NCBI GenBank assembly: GCA_029938595.1
Contig: JAOZUP010000187.1
Location: 1 to 7,707, forward strand
Length of the DNA stretch: 7,707 nucleotides
Direction: 5' to 3'
From: Thermoanaerobaculales bacterium
GTDB taxonomy: Bacteria > Acidobacteriota > Thermoanaerobaculia > Thermoanaerobaculales > Sulfomarinibacteraceae
Under the pieces are notes generated by a model. The model was not told the DNA's origin. It worked only from the letters and a program-made list of their open reading frames with translations, and searched no databases. Position 1 is the first letter of the stretch; every line of letters starts with the position of its first letter. Made by a program: the position numbers and the translations under genes. Below are positions 1-5,818 of this stretch, piece by piece.

Positions 1-1
1 G

Positions 2-40
2 ATTCTGAAGCGGGGATGGTGTGTCATCGGTGAACGATGA
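2..40 (+). CDS. Possible 3' end of an upstream gene (partial)
   Basis: Reading from base 2, the frame is open from the window edge for twelve codons (ILKRGWCVIGER) and stops at TGA 38-40. That stop overlaps the ATG of the following peptidase in an ATGA junction, a usual sign of a translationally coupled operon. The fragment is too short to identify. A competing reading is the frame from base 1, which ends at TGA 31-33 three bases before the peptidase start. Sequence left of the window would decide between them. Confidence 0.35.
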   Translation: MLKRGWCVIGER

Positions 41-1212
41 AGAGCCTCGATTTTTTCGAGCACCATCTGGACCAGTACCTGGGCGAGCTTCGGGCCCTGA
101 CTGAGATCGAGGCGCCAACCGGCGATCTGGAAAACCTCGGTCGAGCTGCGGAGTTCATCCAATACCTACTCGAACCGCTGGGTGATGTCGAGAGCGAAAA
201 CCTCGAGGATCACGGGTTTTTGCTGCATCTCGACCGTCCTGGAACCGGGCCGCGAGTCCTGCTCCTCGGCCACTATGACACCGTGTGGCCCCCAGGCTCG
301 TGGCCGTCGCCGTGGCGCGTCGACGACGGGCGGGCCTACGGTCCCGGGGTTTACGACATGAAGGGAGGATTGCTCTTCATCCCATGGCTCCTCAGATACC
401 TCAAGCTCAGCGGCCTCCCCCACCCCGACCTCGAGGTCCTGCTCAACCCCGACGAGGAATTCGGCTCGCCGGCCTCGCGCGGGCACGTCGAGGAGGCGGC
501 GCGACGCGCGGACTTCGTCCTCGTGCTCGAACCCACCAACCTCGAGGGTAGCCTCAAGCTTGAACGCAAGGGCTCCGCCGAGTATGTCGTCACGATTCAC
601 GGCCGCGCCACCCACCAGGGGGTCGAGCCCGAGCGTGGGGTCAACGCGGTCGTGGAGGCCGCCCACCAGGTCCTGCGCATGCTCGAGTTCGAGGATCTGG
701 ACGCCGGGACGACCGTCGGGCCAACCGTGATCGACGGCGGTCGGGCCATCAACATGGTCCCCGACCACGCCGAAATCCGAGTCGACGTGCGCGCATGGAC
801 CGATGCCGAGACGCAACGTCTCGATGCCGCGCTCCGTGGGCTCAAGCCAGCGGTCAACGGCGCCCAGATACATGTTTTCGGAGGCTGGAACCGACCGCCG
901 ATGGAGGCATCGGAAGCCTCGTTTGCGTTGTTCGAACACGCTCGTGCGCATGGCGCCAATCTCGGGCTCGATCTCAAATGGGTTCGCTGGGGAGGCTCCT
1001 CCGACGCCAACCTCGCCGCATCGGTTGGGACCCCGACTGTGGACGGGTTCGGGCCCGTTGGAGAGGGTGCGCACCAGCTCGACGAGTACATCGTCGTCAG
1101 CGAGGTGCCACGACGGCTGGCACTGCTCGCGGAGTTGGTGACCTCGCTCGCCCGCTTGGAGGCGGTCGAACCCGAGCCGCACCACCCATTCCCACCGCCG
1201 GCTGGCGGATAA
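37..1212 (+). CDS. M20 family metallopeptidase (carboxypeptidase G2-like)
   Basis: This is a di-zinc amidohydrolase/exopeptidase of 391 aa, the usual length for M20A enzymes. The five expected metal ligands are visible: H79 and D81 in GHYDTV (H79 as ligand), D107 in YDMKGG, E141 in PDEEFGS with E140 as the catalytic base, E165 in LEPT and H346 in GAHQLDE. H193 in ATHQG belongs to the inserted dimerisation (lid) domain at about residues 180-290, and its GVEPERGVNAV stretch is typical of the glutamate-carboxypeptidase branch. No signal peptide is seen, so a cytoplasmic enzyme is inferred. The C-terminus is rich in proline and histidine. The ATG is fixed by an in-frame TGA six bases upstream, and the Shine-Dalgarno is poor. 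The substrate is unknown: acyl-glutamates, folate-like compounds or short peptides are all possible. It probably shares a transcript with the thiolase 22 bases downstream. Confidence 0.93.
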   Translation: MKSLDFFEHHLDQYLGELRALTEIEAPTGDLENLGRAAEFIQYLLEPLGDVESENLEDHGFLLHLDRPGTGPRVLLLGHYDTVWPPGSWPSPWRVDDGRAYGPGVYDMKGGLLFIPWLLRYLKLSGLPHPDLEVLLNPDEEFGSPASRGHVEEAARRADFVLVLEPTNLEGSLKLERKGSAEYVVTIHGRATHQGVEPERGVNAVVEAAHQVLRMLEFEDLDAGTTVGPTVIDGGRAINMVPDHAEIRVDVRAWTDAETQRLDAALRGLKPAVNGAQIHVFGGWNRPPMEASEASFALFEHARAHGANLGLDLKWVRWGGSSDANLAASVGTPTVDGFGPVGEGAHQLDEYIVVSEVPRRLALLAELVTSLARLEAVEPEPHHPFPPPAGG

Positions 1213-1221
1213 CTTTCAGAT

Positions 1222-1229
1222 AAGGAGGA
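1222..1229 (+). promoter_or_regulatory. Strong Shine-Dalgarno of the thiolase
   Basis: AAGGAGGA is a near-perfect complement of the 16S rRNA tail. It lies in the 22-base gap between peptidase and thiolase. Two consecutive ATG codons follow, at 1235 and 1238. The gap is 5 bases to the first and 8 bases to the second, so the second is better spaced and the real protein may begin MSKVVIAG. This site suggests that the thiolase is translated independently and more strongly than the peptidase. Confidence 0.8.
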
Positions 1230-1234
1230 TCGTC

Positions 1235-2431
1235 ATGATGTCGAAGGTTGTGATCGCAGGCGCGGTCCGAACGCCGGTCGGCGCGGTCGGTGGTGGGCTC
1301 AGCTCTCTCCAGGCACAGGATCTGGCAGTCATCGTGATTCGCTCTCTCCTCGAGGCTTCAGGCCTCGACCCGACCCTGGTCGAGTACACCTGCTTGGGAT
1401 GGGTGATGCAGGACCCGCGCTCGCCCAACATCGCCAAGACCGCCGCTGAGCTGGCGGGCGTCCCGAGCACCACCCCCGGCACCACCTTTCACGAGAACTG
1501 TGCCTCCGGGGGTGCCGCGATCCACAGCCTGGCTCGGCGAATCATGCTTGGCGAGGTCTCCCTCGGCGTAGCGGGCGGCGTGGAGTCTCTTTCAAACGTG
1601 GCCCGCTACCTCTTCGCCGGGCGGACAAAGGGCCAGCTTTACGGCGACATGACCCTCTTCGATGGACTCTTCGGAGCTCTCACCGACTCCAACGTCGGTG
1701 ATGACGGCGAGCTGATGGGTCTGCTCTCCGAGCGGCTGGTGGAGCGCTACGGGCTGACCCGCGAGGAGCAGGACGAGATCGCCTACCGCAGCCATCATGG
1801 AGCGCTCGAAGCGTGGGAGGACGGTGCTTTCGGAGGGTACGTAGTACCCGTCGAGATCCCGCAGCGCCGTGGAGAGCCCGTGGTGGTCGACCGCGACGAG
1901 GGGCCTCGTCCCATCACCATGGAGGAGCTCGAGGCGGCACGCCCCTACTTCAAACCGGACGGCGGCACGATCACCGCGCTCAACGCATCGAGCGTCAACG
2001 ACGGTGCGGCCGTTGTCCTGCTCGCAAGCGAGGAGCGCGCCGCCGAACTCGGTCTCCAGCAGCTCGCCGAAATCACTGCCTTCCACAATGTCGGGGTGGC
2101 GCGGGAGTACATGGGCGAGGGGGCGTTCAAGGTGATTCCTCCACTGCTCGACCGAGCAGACCTCGCCATCGCGGATGTCGACCTCTTCGAGATCAACGAG
2201 GCCTTCGCAGCGGTTCTCGCTTCGGCGTTCCACGATATCCCGGAGCTGCCCCGCGACAGGACCAACCTCTGGGGCAGTGGAATTTCCATCGGACACCCAG
2301 TCGGCTGTACCGGCGCGCGCCAGATCGTGGATATGACCCATCAGCTGCGTCGCAGAGGCGGGCGCGTGGGTCTCACGAGCAGATGTGTTGGCGGTGGGAT
2401 CGGCAGCGGCGAGATCCTTACTAGCATCTAG
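1235..2431 (+). CDS. Thiolase family protein (acetyl-CoA C-acyltransferase-like)
   Basis: Thiolases make or cleave 3-ketoacyl-CoA with CoA and a Cys nucleophile. This 398-aa protein has the usual length and all catalytic positions: C89 in the NCASGG nucleophile loop, N321 in NEAFA, H354 in GHP and C384 in RCVGGG. Their spacing closely follows that of the Zoogloea biosynthetic thiolase (C89, N316, H348, C378, from memory). The N-terminus carries the standard opening VIAGAVRTPVGAVGG. Two departures stand out: NLWGSGISIGHP in place of the common NxxGGAIALGHP, and NCASGG in place of NxxCGSG. The covering loop around residues 130-170 is also divergent, so a substrate other than acetoacetyl-CoA is possible. 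Translation may start at the second ATG (1238). No beta-oxidation or polyhydroxyalkanoate genes adjoin it, so degradative versus biosynthetic use cannot be told. Confidence 0.93.
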   Translation: MMSKVVIAGAVRTPVGAVGGGLSSLQAQDLAVIVIRSLLEASGLDPTLVEYTCLGWVMQDPRSPNIAKTAAELAGVPSTTPGTTFHENCASGGAAIHSLARRIMLGEVSLGVAGGVESLSNVARYLFAGRTKGQLYGDMTLFDGLFGALTDSNVGDDGELMGLLSERLVERYGLTREEQDEIAYRSHHGALEAWEDGAFGGYVVPVEIPQRRGEPVVVDRDEGPRPITMEELEAARPYFKPDGGTITALNASSVNDGAAVVLLASEERAAELGLQQLAEITAFHNVGVAREYMGEGAFKVIPPLLDRADLAIADVDLFEINEAFAAVLASAFHDIPELPRDRTNLWGSGISIGHPVGCTGARQIVDMTHQLRRRGGRVGLTSRCVGGGIGSGEILTSI

Positions 2432-2441
2432 CCCGCACAGG

Positions 2442-2471
2442 CCCGCCGTTGCTTCCAACAACATAGGCGGG
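2442..2471 (+). terminator. Weak hairpin after the thiolase, possible terminator
   Basis: CCCGCC (2442-2447) pairs with GGCGGG (2466-2471), and inside it GTTG (2448-2451) pairs with CAAC (2459-2462), leaving a three-base bulge. It begins ten bases after the thiolase stop. No T-run follows, so it could be a Rho-assisted end or an mRNA-stabilising structure rather than a classical intrinsic terminator. Confidence 0.35.
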
Positions 2472-2503
2472 ACTATCAATCTGAGGAGAACCAAACTGGC
2501 CAG

Positions 2504-2591
2504 ATCGCTATCGGAATCGCAATCGCTATCGATGGGCCCCGTCGCAATCCGGCCATTCGATAGCGATACCGATAGCGATACCGATAGCGAT
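2504..2591. repeat. CGATAGCGAT direct and inverted repeat array with long hairpin potential
   Basis: The 10-bp word CGATAGCGAT occurs three times at exact 12-bp intervals (2558-2567, 2570-2579, 2582-2591), joined by AC. Its reverse complement ATCGCTATCG occurs at 2504-2513 and 2522-2531, with the related GAATCGCA between them. The two sides can pair across a 26-base spacer (2532-2557), with an interior mismatch because the left copies are 18 bp apart rather than 12. The array sits in the only sizeable intergenic gap, between a forward gene and a reverse gene. Repeats of this kind usually occur in many dispersed copies in a genome. A role as a REP-like element, a transcription barrier or a protein-binding site cannot be chosen from one copy. 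Confidence 0.8.
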
Positions 2592-2752
2592 CACGGGCCG
2601 GCCACCTGCTGTCATTTCTTGCTCTGGCGGCCCACGCTGGCCCTGTATTGCTCGGGATGACAGGCATGGAGGTCTGGAGACTCAGGTGTCTGCTGCGACA
2701 AGCGATGCCCTTCACGGTCATTCCAACGACCCTTGGATGACGCCCTGCGTCA
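2592..2752. other. Non-coding spacer with a degenerate inverted repeat
   Basis: I see no convincing gene here. The spacer contains GTCATTTC (2610-2617), GGGATGACAGGCAT (2655-2668) and its rough inverse ATGCCC...GGTCATTCC (2705-2724), which could fold imperfectly. GTCATTCC/GGAATGAC words recur as parts of intergenic repeat families in many environmental bacteria, so this looks like a decayed copy. It ends in a short hairpin next to the pseudopilin stop. Both the identity and the boundaries are inferred. Confidence 0.35.
2738..2752 (-). terminator. Short hairpin directly after the pseudopilin stop
   Basis: TGACGC (2738-2743) and GCGTCA (2747-2752) form a perfect 6-bp stem with a three-base loop, directly abutting the pseudopilin stop codon (TAG on the minus strand, 2753-2755). 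No U-run follows on the minus strand, so it is a weak terminator candidate at best. It may instead protect the mRNA 3' end. Confidence 0.35.
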
Positions 2753-3214
2753 CTACCTCTGCACGCCTTCGGGCCACTGCACGAAGGCCCCGTTACTTAT
2801 GACGATGTCCTCTTCCAACAGGTGGATCGGACCGGTCGTGTACGGCAGGTTGGCGACACCATCCAATGCGTAGGAGATCAAGGTGTAATTGCGGCCGTCA
2901 CTGATGTACATGAAAGGTCGCCCCCATCCGTCAGTCGCTCTGAAATCCCCCATGTATCCCTGAAGGGATGACCGCAGGGTTTCGGCGCTGACGAGAGATG
3001 TTTCGATCGGGAAGGCAGAACTATCCTGATCGTACAAGCTCACAGCCCTGGCGATTGTTTTGAGGTCCGCCATCGACCGGGTCTGACGGGCGCGTTGGAT
3101 GGCGTTGATCAGGTTTGGGATTGCAATCGCTGAGACGAGGCCGATGACGGCGACCACGATCAACAGTTCGATGAGGGAAAATCCTCGTGTAGTTGAGCGT
3201 AGTCGAGATTTCAC
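2753..3214 (-). CDS. GspG-like type II pseudopilin / prepilin-type N-terminal cleavage protein
   Basis: This is a 153-aa secreted filament subunit. Residues 1-11 are a short basic leader, followed by the prepilin peptidase site RG^FSLIELL with the conserved Glu at mature position 5, and a hydrophobic helix to about residue 33. The C-terminal half has DGWGRPFMY and then YTLISYALDG, which match the DxWGxPxxY and SYGxDG pattern of GspG major pseudopilins. A type II secretion or related pseudopilus is therefore likely, although no secretion genes adjoin it. The start is GTG at 3214, because a TAA lies three codons upstream in frame and no ATG precedes the leader. No clear Shine-Dalgarno is present. 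It appears monocistronic and is divergent from the tRNA gene. A minor type IV pilin is the alternative. Confidence 0.88.
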   Translation of the reverse strand: MKSRLRSTTRGFSLIELLIVVAVIGLVSAIAIPNLINAIQRARQTRSMADLKTIARAVSLYDQDSSAFPIETSLVSAETLRSSLQGYMGDFRATDGWGRPFMYISDGRNYTLISYALDGVANLPYTTGPIHLLEEDIVISNGAFVQWPEGVQR

Positions 3215-3280
3215 AATAGGAGATTACAGCAATTCATGTGCCAGATTCTCGGATGGGGGTATTCAAGGCTCGCTGAAACC

Positions 3281-3309
3281 TTGTCGGCCCGTGGGATCGG
3301 TGTTAGAGT
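3281..3309 (+). promoter_or_regulatory. Candidate sigma70-type promoter of the tRNA-Gly gene
   Basis: TTGTCG (3281-3286) and TAGAGT (3304-3309) each match four of six consensus bases and are 17 bases apart. A start near 3316 would give a leader of about eight bases before the mature tRNA 5' end. The bactofilin may be read from the same promoter. The call rests on motif spacing only. Confidence 0.45.
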
Positions 3310-3323
3310 CAACGCCCGCGCGG

Positions 3324-3399
3324 GCGGGCATAACTCAGCTGGTAGAGTGTCAGCTTCCCAAGCTGAATGTCGCGGGTTCGAGTCCCGTTGCCCGCTCCA
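3324..3399 (+). tRNA. tRNA-Gly (anticodon CCC)
   Basis: A complete 76-base cloverleaf can be drawn. The acceptor stem is GCGGGCA (3324-3330) with TGCCCGC (3389-3395). The D-arm is ACTC/GAGT, with AGCTGGTA in the loop. The anticodon stem TCAGC/GCTGA encloses the loop TTCCCAA, giving anticodon CCC, which reads GGG glycine codons. The T-arm is GCGGG/CCCGT with loop TTCGAGT and one G-T pair. The discriminator base is T and CCA is encoded at 3397-3399. It lies 33 bases before the bactofilin start and may be co-transcribed with it. Confidence 0.96.
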
Positions 3400-3432
3400 C
3401 GTACTTACCCTGATTCGACGAAGGAAGAGCAC

Positions 3433-3894
3433 ATGGGCCTGTTTGGACAAGACCAGCCAGCACCTGAAATCAAGACCCCGCAACCACCCCGGAAAGGCGG
3501 CGCCAGCCCCGCTGCCGGTTCCGAGAAGAGGACCGTCATCGCTCGTGCAACGACGGTCGAGGGACGGCTGCTCGGCTCAGGCGAAATACTTGTCGAGGGA
3601 ATGATCAAAGGAACCATCGACAGCGATGGCAAGGTCAGGGTGACCGAACTGGGAAGGATCGAAGCGGATGTCCACGCCCACCTGGTCGCGGTCGCCGGGA
3701 CCGTCACCGGCAACATCACCGCTGACGATCGCATCATTCTCGAGCCCACTGCTCAGGTCGATGGCAACATCACAGCGCCCCGCATCCTGATCGAGGACGG
3801 CGCCACCTTCAAGGGTCAAGTCAACATGAAGGCGCCCGACAGGTCGGGCAGCATCCAGACATCGAGCGCGCGCAAAGACCCCGCCGTTCGCTAA
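3433..3894 (+). CDS. Bactofilin family cytoskeletal protein
   Basis: Bactofilins polymerise without nucleotides into beta-helical filaments, often on the inner membrane, and position cell-wall or polarity proteins. This 153-aa product has a disordered, proline-rich N-terminus (about residues 1-33). A DUF583 core follows (about 34-133) with the expected short repeating turns, such as VEGRLLGSGEILVEGMIKG, DVHAHLVAVAGTVTGNITA and AQVDGNITAPRILIEDGATFKG. A charged, serine-rich tail closes the protein. The start ATG at 3433 follows AAGGAAGAG (3421-3429). The frame is open further upstream, but that stretch lies within the tRNA gene and is not coding. No peptidase M23 partner is present, although one often neighbours bactofilins. 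Its TAA overlaps the stop of the convergent transporter gene. Confidence 0.92.
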   Translation: MGLFGQDQPAPEIKTPQPPRKGGASPAAGSEKRTVIARATTVEGRLLGSGEILVEGMIKGTIDSDGKVRVTELGRIEADVHAHLVAVAGTVTGNITADDRIILEPTAQVDGNITAPRILIEDGATFKGQVNMKAPDRSGSIQTSSARKDPAVR

Positions 3895-5045
3895 CCCTCA
3901 CTTATCGCCGGGGGTGGCGCGCCGAGAACCCGGCGGTAGCGTTCGCGGTAAATCCCCGCCAATGTCAGAAACGCGGTCATCGCCAACGGACCAAGGAGCA
4001 GGCCGACCGCTCCAAATCCCATCGCCCCACCGATCAGAGATAGAAACACCAACAAAGTGTGCATCTGGGCACGCCGCCCTACCAACAGCGGTTTGAGCCA
4101 GTACTCGACGACGGTCGCAACAACCGCTAACGGGACGAAGAGCATAACGGCACGCGCCGTTTCCCCGGCAAAGAGCAGGATGATTGTGAACGGGATAAAG
4201 ATCAGCGAGATGCCGACAACGGGAATGAAGGCCAAAATGGCCATGACCACGCCCCACAAGATTGCTCCGTGGAGGCCCAGGACGGAGAAGGTAACGGCCC
4301 CCGCGAAACCCTGGATGACGGCCGCCACGCCGTTACCGACAACCAGCGACGAAGCCATGTCCATGAAACGACCGGCGACCAGTCGCTGCTCCTCGACCGG
4401 CAGTGGAAGGGTGTCCTCTACCCATCGGCCGAGCAAGCGCCCATCCACCAGGAGGTAGTAGAGGATCACGACCCAGAAGATGAATCCGAAAACGAAGCGA
4501 ACCAAGTGCCCGGCCAGCGACACGCCCTGCTTGTAGAAAAACCCACCGATGCGAAGGCCGAGGGTGGCCAGCAGGTCGGAAACTCGATCCACGGTCAGGG
4601 TCGTCCCGAAAGGCTCGAGCAACCGGTTGACCTGATCGATCCGGTCTTGACGCTGCTCCAGCATGTCGCGGAGACCGCCTTGAGTGAGCTGGGTGGTACT
4701 CATCTCGTAGATGCCGAGCGCCTCCTCTGAAACCTCTTGGGCGATCAGGAAGAGGGGAACCAGCAGCACCACCAGGAGGAGGACGCAAATCAGGACCGCC
4801 GCGGCGCGACGGTGTCCGTGCAGCGCCGCCACCAGGCGGCGGTACGAGGGACGGATCAAACCAGCGGCCACGACTGCGAGGAGGATGACCGACGAAAACG
4901 GCGCCAGGACCAGCAGCACGACCACCAGGCACACGCCAATCGCGACGAGCAGGCTGATCCATGCCGCTCTCTGTCGGTCCTCCGAAGATGGTGTTTGGGC
5001 CGGATCCTTTCGACCCGCTTGCTCGTCCGGTTCCGCCATCGTCAC
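3891..5045 (-). CDS. AI-2E family transporter (PerM/YdiK-like membrane protein)
   Basis: This 384-aa polytopic inner-membrane protein belongs to the AI-2E (formerly UPF0118) family. Members include exporters of autoinducer-2 and putative Na+/H+ antiporters, and most have no known substrate. Hydrophobic segments lie at about residues 28-48, 50-65, 81-103, 180-200, 233-257, 260-292, 298-320 and 330-365. The soluble stretch at 104-175 between segments is typical. Family hallmarks are the AFIPVVG motif near 272-278, EYWLKPLLVG at 314-323 and GAMGFGAVGLLLGPLA at 340-355. The GTG at 5045 overlaps the upstream TGA (GTGA); an ATG two codons later (5039) is equally possible, giving 382 aa. The gene is last in an operon with the lasso-type B2 and B1 genes, so it may help export or respond to their product, but this is inferred from position only. 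Confidence 0.92.
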   Translation of the reverse strand: MTMAEPDEQAGRKDPAQTPSSEDRQRAAWISLLVAIGVCLVVVLLVLAPFSSVILLAVVAAGLIRPSYRRLVAALHGHRRAAAVLICVLLLVVLLVPLFLIAQEVSEEALGIYEMSTTQLTQGGLRDMLEQRQDRIDQVNRLLEPFGTTLTVDRVSDLLATLGLRIGGFFYKQGVSLAGHLVRFVFGFIFWVVILYYLLVDGRLLGRWVEDTLPLPVEEQRLVAGRFMDMASSLVVGNGVAAVIQGFAGAVTFSVLGLHGAILWGVVMAILAFIPVVGISLIFIPFTIILLFAGETARAVMLFVPLAVVATVVEYWLKPLLVGRRAQMHTLLVFLSLIGGAMGFGAVGLLLGPLAMTAFLTLAGIYRERYRRVLGAPPPAISEG

Positions 5046-5329
5046 ACCCGCCGATCGACCAGATAGTGGGCAAGCTCCTCGACGAAGGCATCGACGTCAG
5101 CGGCAGCCGTCGCCTCGTCGACCTCGAACTCGGCTACCAACCGGCGTACGAGGCCTGCGTGGTCGTCAACCCCGTCGCGTAGCGCCTCCACCAGGGACAT
5201 CCCGGTGTCGTTGACCGAAAATACGCGAAGCGAGTCCACGTCGAGGATCACACCCGAGTGATCCGCCAGCCGGGTCTGGCTGACACCTTCCGACGACAGC
5301 AGACGCGCAAGATCAACCGTTCGCCTCAT
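5042..5329 (-). CDS. PqqD family protein (lasso-type B1, RiPP recognition element)
   Basis: PqqD-like proteins are small winged-helix RiPP recognition elements that bind the leader of a precursor peptide and present it to a modifying enzyme. This one has 95 aa, the normal size. Residues 26-40 (GVILDVDSLRVFSVN) form the beta-hairpin region, followed by DTGMSLVEAL and a helical part, DHAGLVRRLVAEFEV, AAADVDAFVEELAHYLV. The ATG at 5329 is chosen because its ATGA overlaps the B2 stop and GGGAGG lies just upstream. Longer readings from 5431 would run back inside the B2 gene and add residues with no family likeness. The downstream transporter overlaps its stop by GTGA. Next to a B2 peptidase it is best read as the separate B1 partner. 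PqqD proteins also serve radical SAM systems, but no such enzyme is nearby. Confidence 0.88.
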   Translation of the reverse strand: MRRTVDLARLLSSEGVSQTRLADHSGVILDVDSLRVFSVNDTGMSLVEALRDGVDDHAGLVRRLVAEFEVDEATAAADVDAFVEELAHYLVDRRV

Positions 5330-5772
5330 GGCCCTCCCTCTGGCACGAATGGTACCGCAAACAGCCTGGAGTAGTCGTCCTGTGCCAGGATTCCATCGGG
5401 CCCGACGGGACGCCCCTCCATCGTCACCCACGCATGGCCGTCAACCGCCTCCTCTTCTACGCCCGGTTTGAAGCCGATGACGAGCACGACATCCTGGTGA
5501 TCGGCAAGCATTGAACCCAATACCAACGACCGAATCAAACAGGTGTCGAGCCCACCGAACCACCGCGCCCAGCGCGTCGTTGCCCGGGCGGTCGCCAGGG
5601 CCAGCCGATCCACGGAATAGCGGCGGTTCCCGCCCCCGTGGGGGCACATGCCTTCCACGACCAGGTTGATGGGTTCCGTAGAAACTCTCTGCGCACGCCG
5701 GGCGAGACCCAGCGCCTTGACGAACAGCAGCAGGTCGACCGCTCCTCGATCAGAAGGGATTCGCAACCACAT
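5326..5772 (-). CDS. Lasso peptide biosynthesis B2-type protein (transglutaminase-like leader peptidase)
   Basis: B2 proteins are cysteine proteases of the transglutaminase-like Transglut_core3 family that remove the leader from a RiPP precursor. The 148-aa length fits a stand-alone B2 lacking the fused recognition domain of McjB. The catalytic triad can be read as C78 in DTCLIRSLVL, H113 in DGHAWVTMEG and D126 in RPVGPDG; the spacing resembles that of McjB as I recall it. An N-terminal amphipathic stretch (residues 11-30) and a conserved-looking tryptophan region, TRWARWFGG (66-74), precede the Cys. The ATG at 5772 has GAGGG about seven bases upstream. It heads the operon with PqqD and the AI-2E transporter and is divergent from an ABC exporter. 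No cyclase or precursor is in the window, so a lasso product is not assured and another RiPP class is possible. Confidence 0.88.
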   Translation of the reverse strand: MWLRIPSDRGAVDLLLFVKALGLARRAQRVSTEPINLVVEGMCPHGGGNRRYSVDRLALATARATTRWARWFGGLDTCLIRSLVLGSMLADHQDVVLVIGFKPGVEEEAVDGHAWVTMEGRPVGPDGILAQDDYSRLFAVPFVPEGGP

Positions 5773-5790
5773 TTCAGCCCTCGTCCGCCG

Positions 5791-5818
5791 TTACCATCAC
5801 CACTGATTCTGCTACGCT
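5791..5818 (+). promoter_or_regulatory. Candidate promoter of the ABC exporter (leaderless)
   Basis: TTACCA (5791-5796, four of six consensus) and TACGCT (5813-5818, three of six) are separated by 16 bases. Transcription would begin at about base 5825, which is the A of the ABC gene ATG. No Shine-Dalgarno precedes that ATG, which agrees with a leaderless mRNA. The call rests on motif and spacing only. Confidence 0.35.

Noticed and set aside
166..1185. 339-codon open frame on the minus strand across the M20 peptidase gene
   Set aside because: It is antisense to a gene with all metal-binding motifs, has no family features and is a product of GC-rich codon use.
1592..2494. 300-codon open frame on the minus strand across the thiolase gene
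   Set aside because: It is antisense to a clear thiolase, and its start lies in the intergenic region without a Shine-Dalgarno. No recognisable motif is present.
2558..2591. CRISPR array
   Set aside because: The unit is 12 bp with no unique spacers and has inverted copies nearby; no cas gene is in the window.
2476..2721. Small protein with alternating Arg-Tyr residues encoded through the CGATAGCGAT array
   Set aside because: The pattern is only the repeat translated. The opposite strand gives Ser-Asp-Thr-Asp in the same way, and no start signal or family likeness exists.
3367..3432. Earlier start of the bactofilin at an upstream ATG
   Set aside because: This ATG lies inside the tRNA-Gly gene. 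The start at 3433 has a Shine-Dalgarno and the usual short N-terminus.
5330..5431. N-terminal extension of the PqqD-like protein
   Set aside because: It lies within the B2 gene, adds residues without family likeness and is less plausible than the ATGA-coupled start with GGGAGG upstream.
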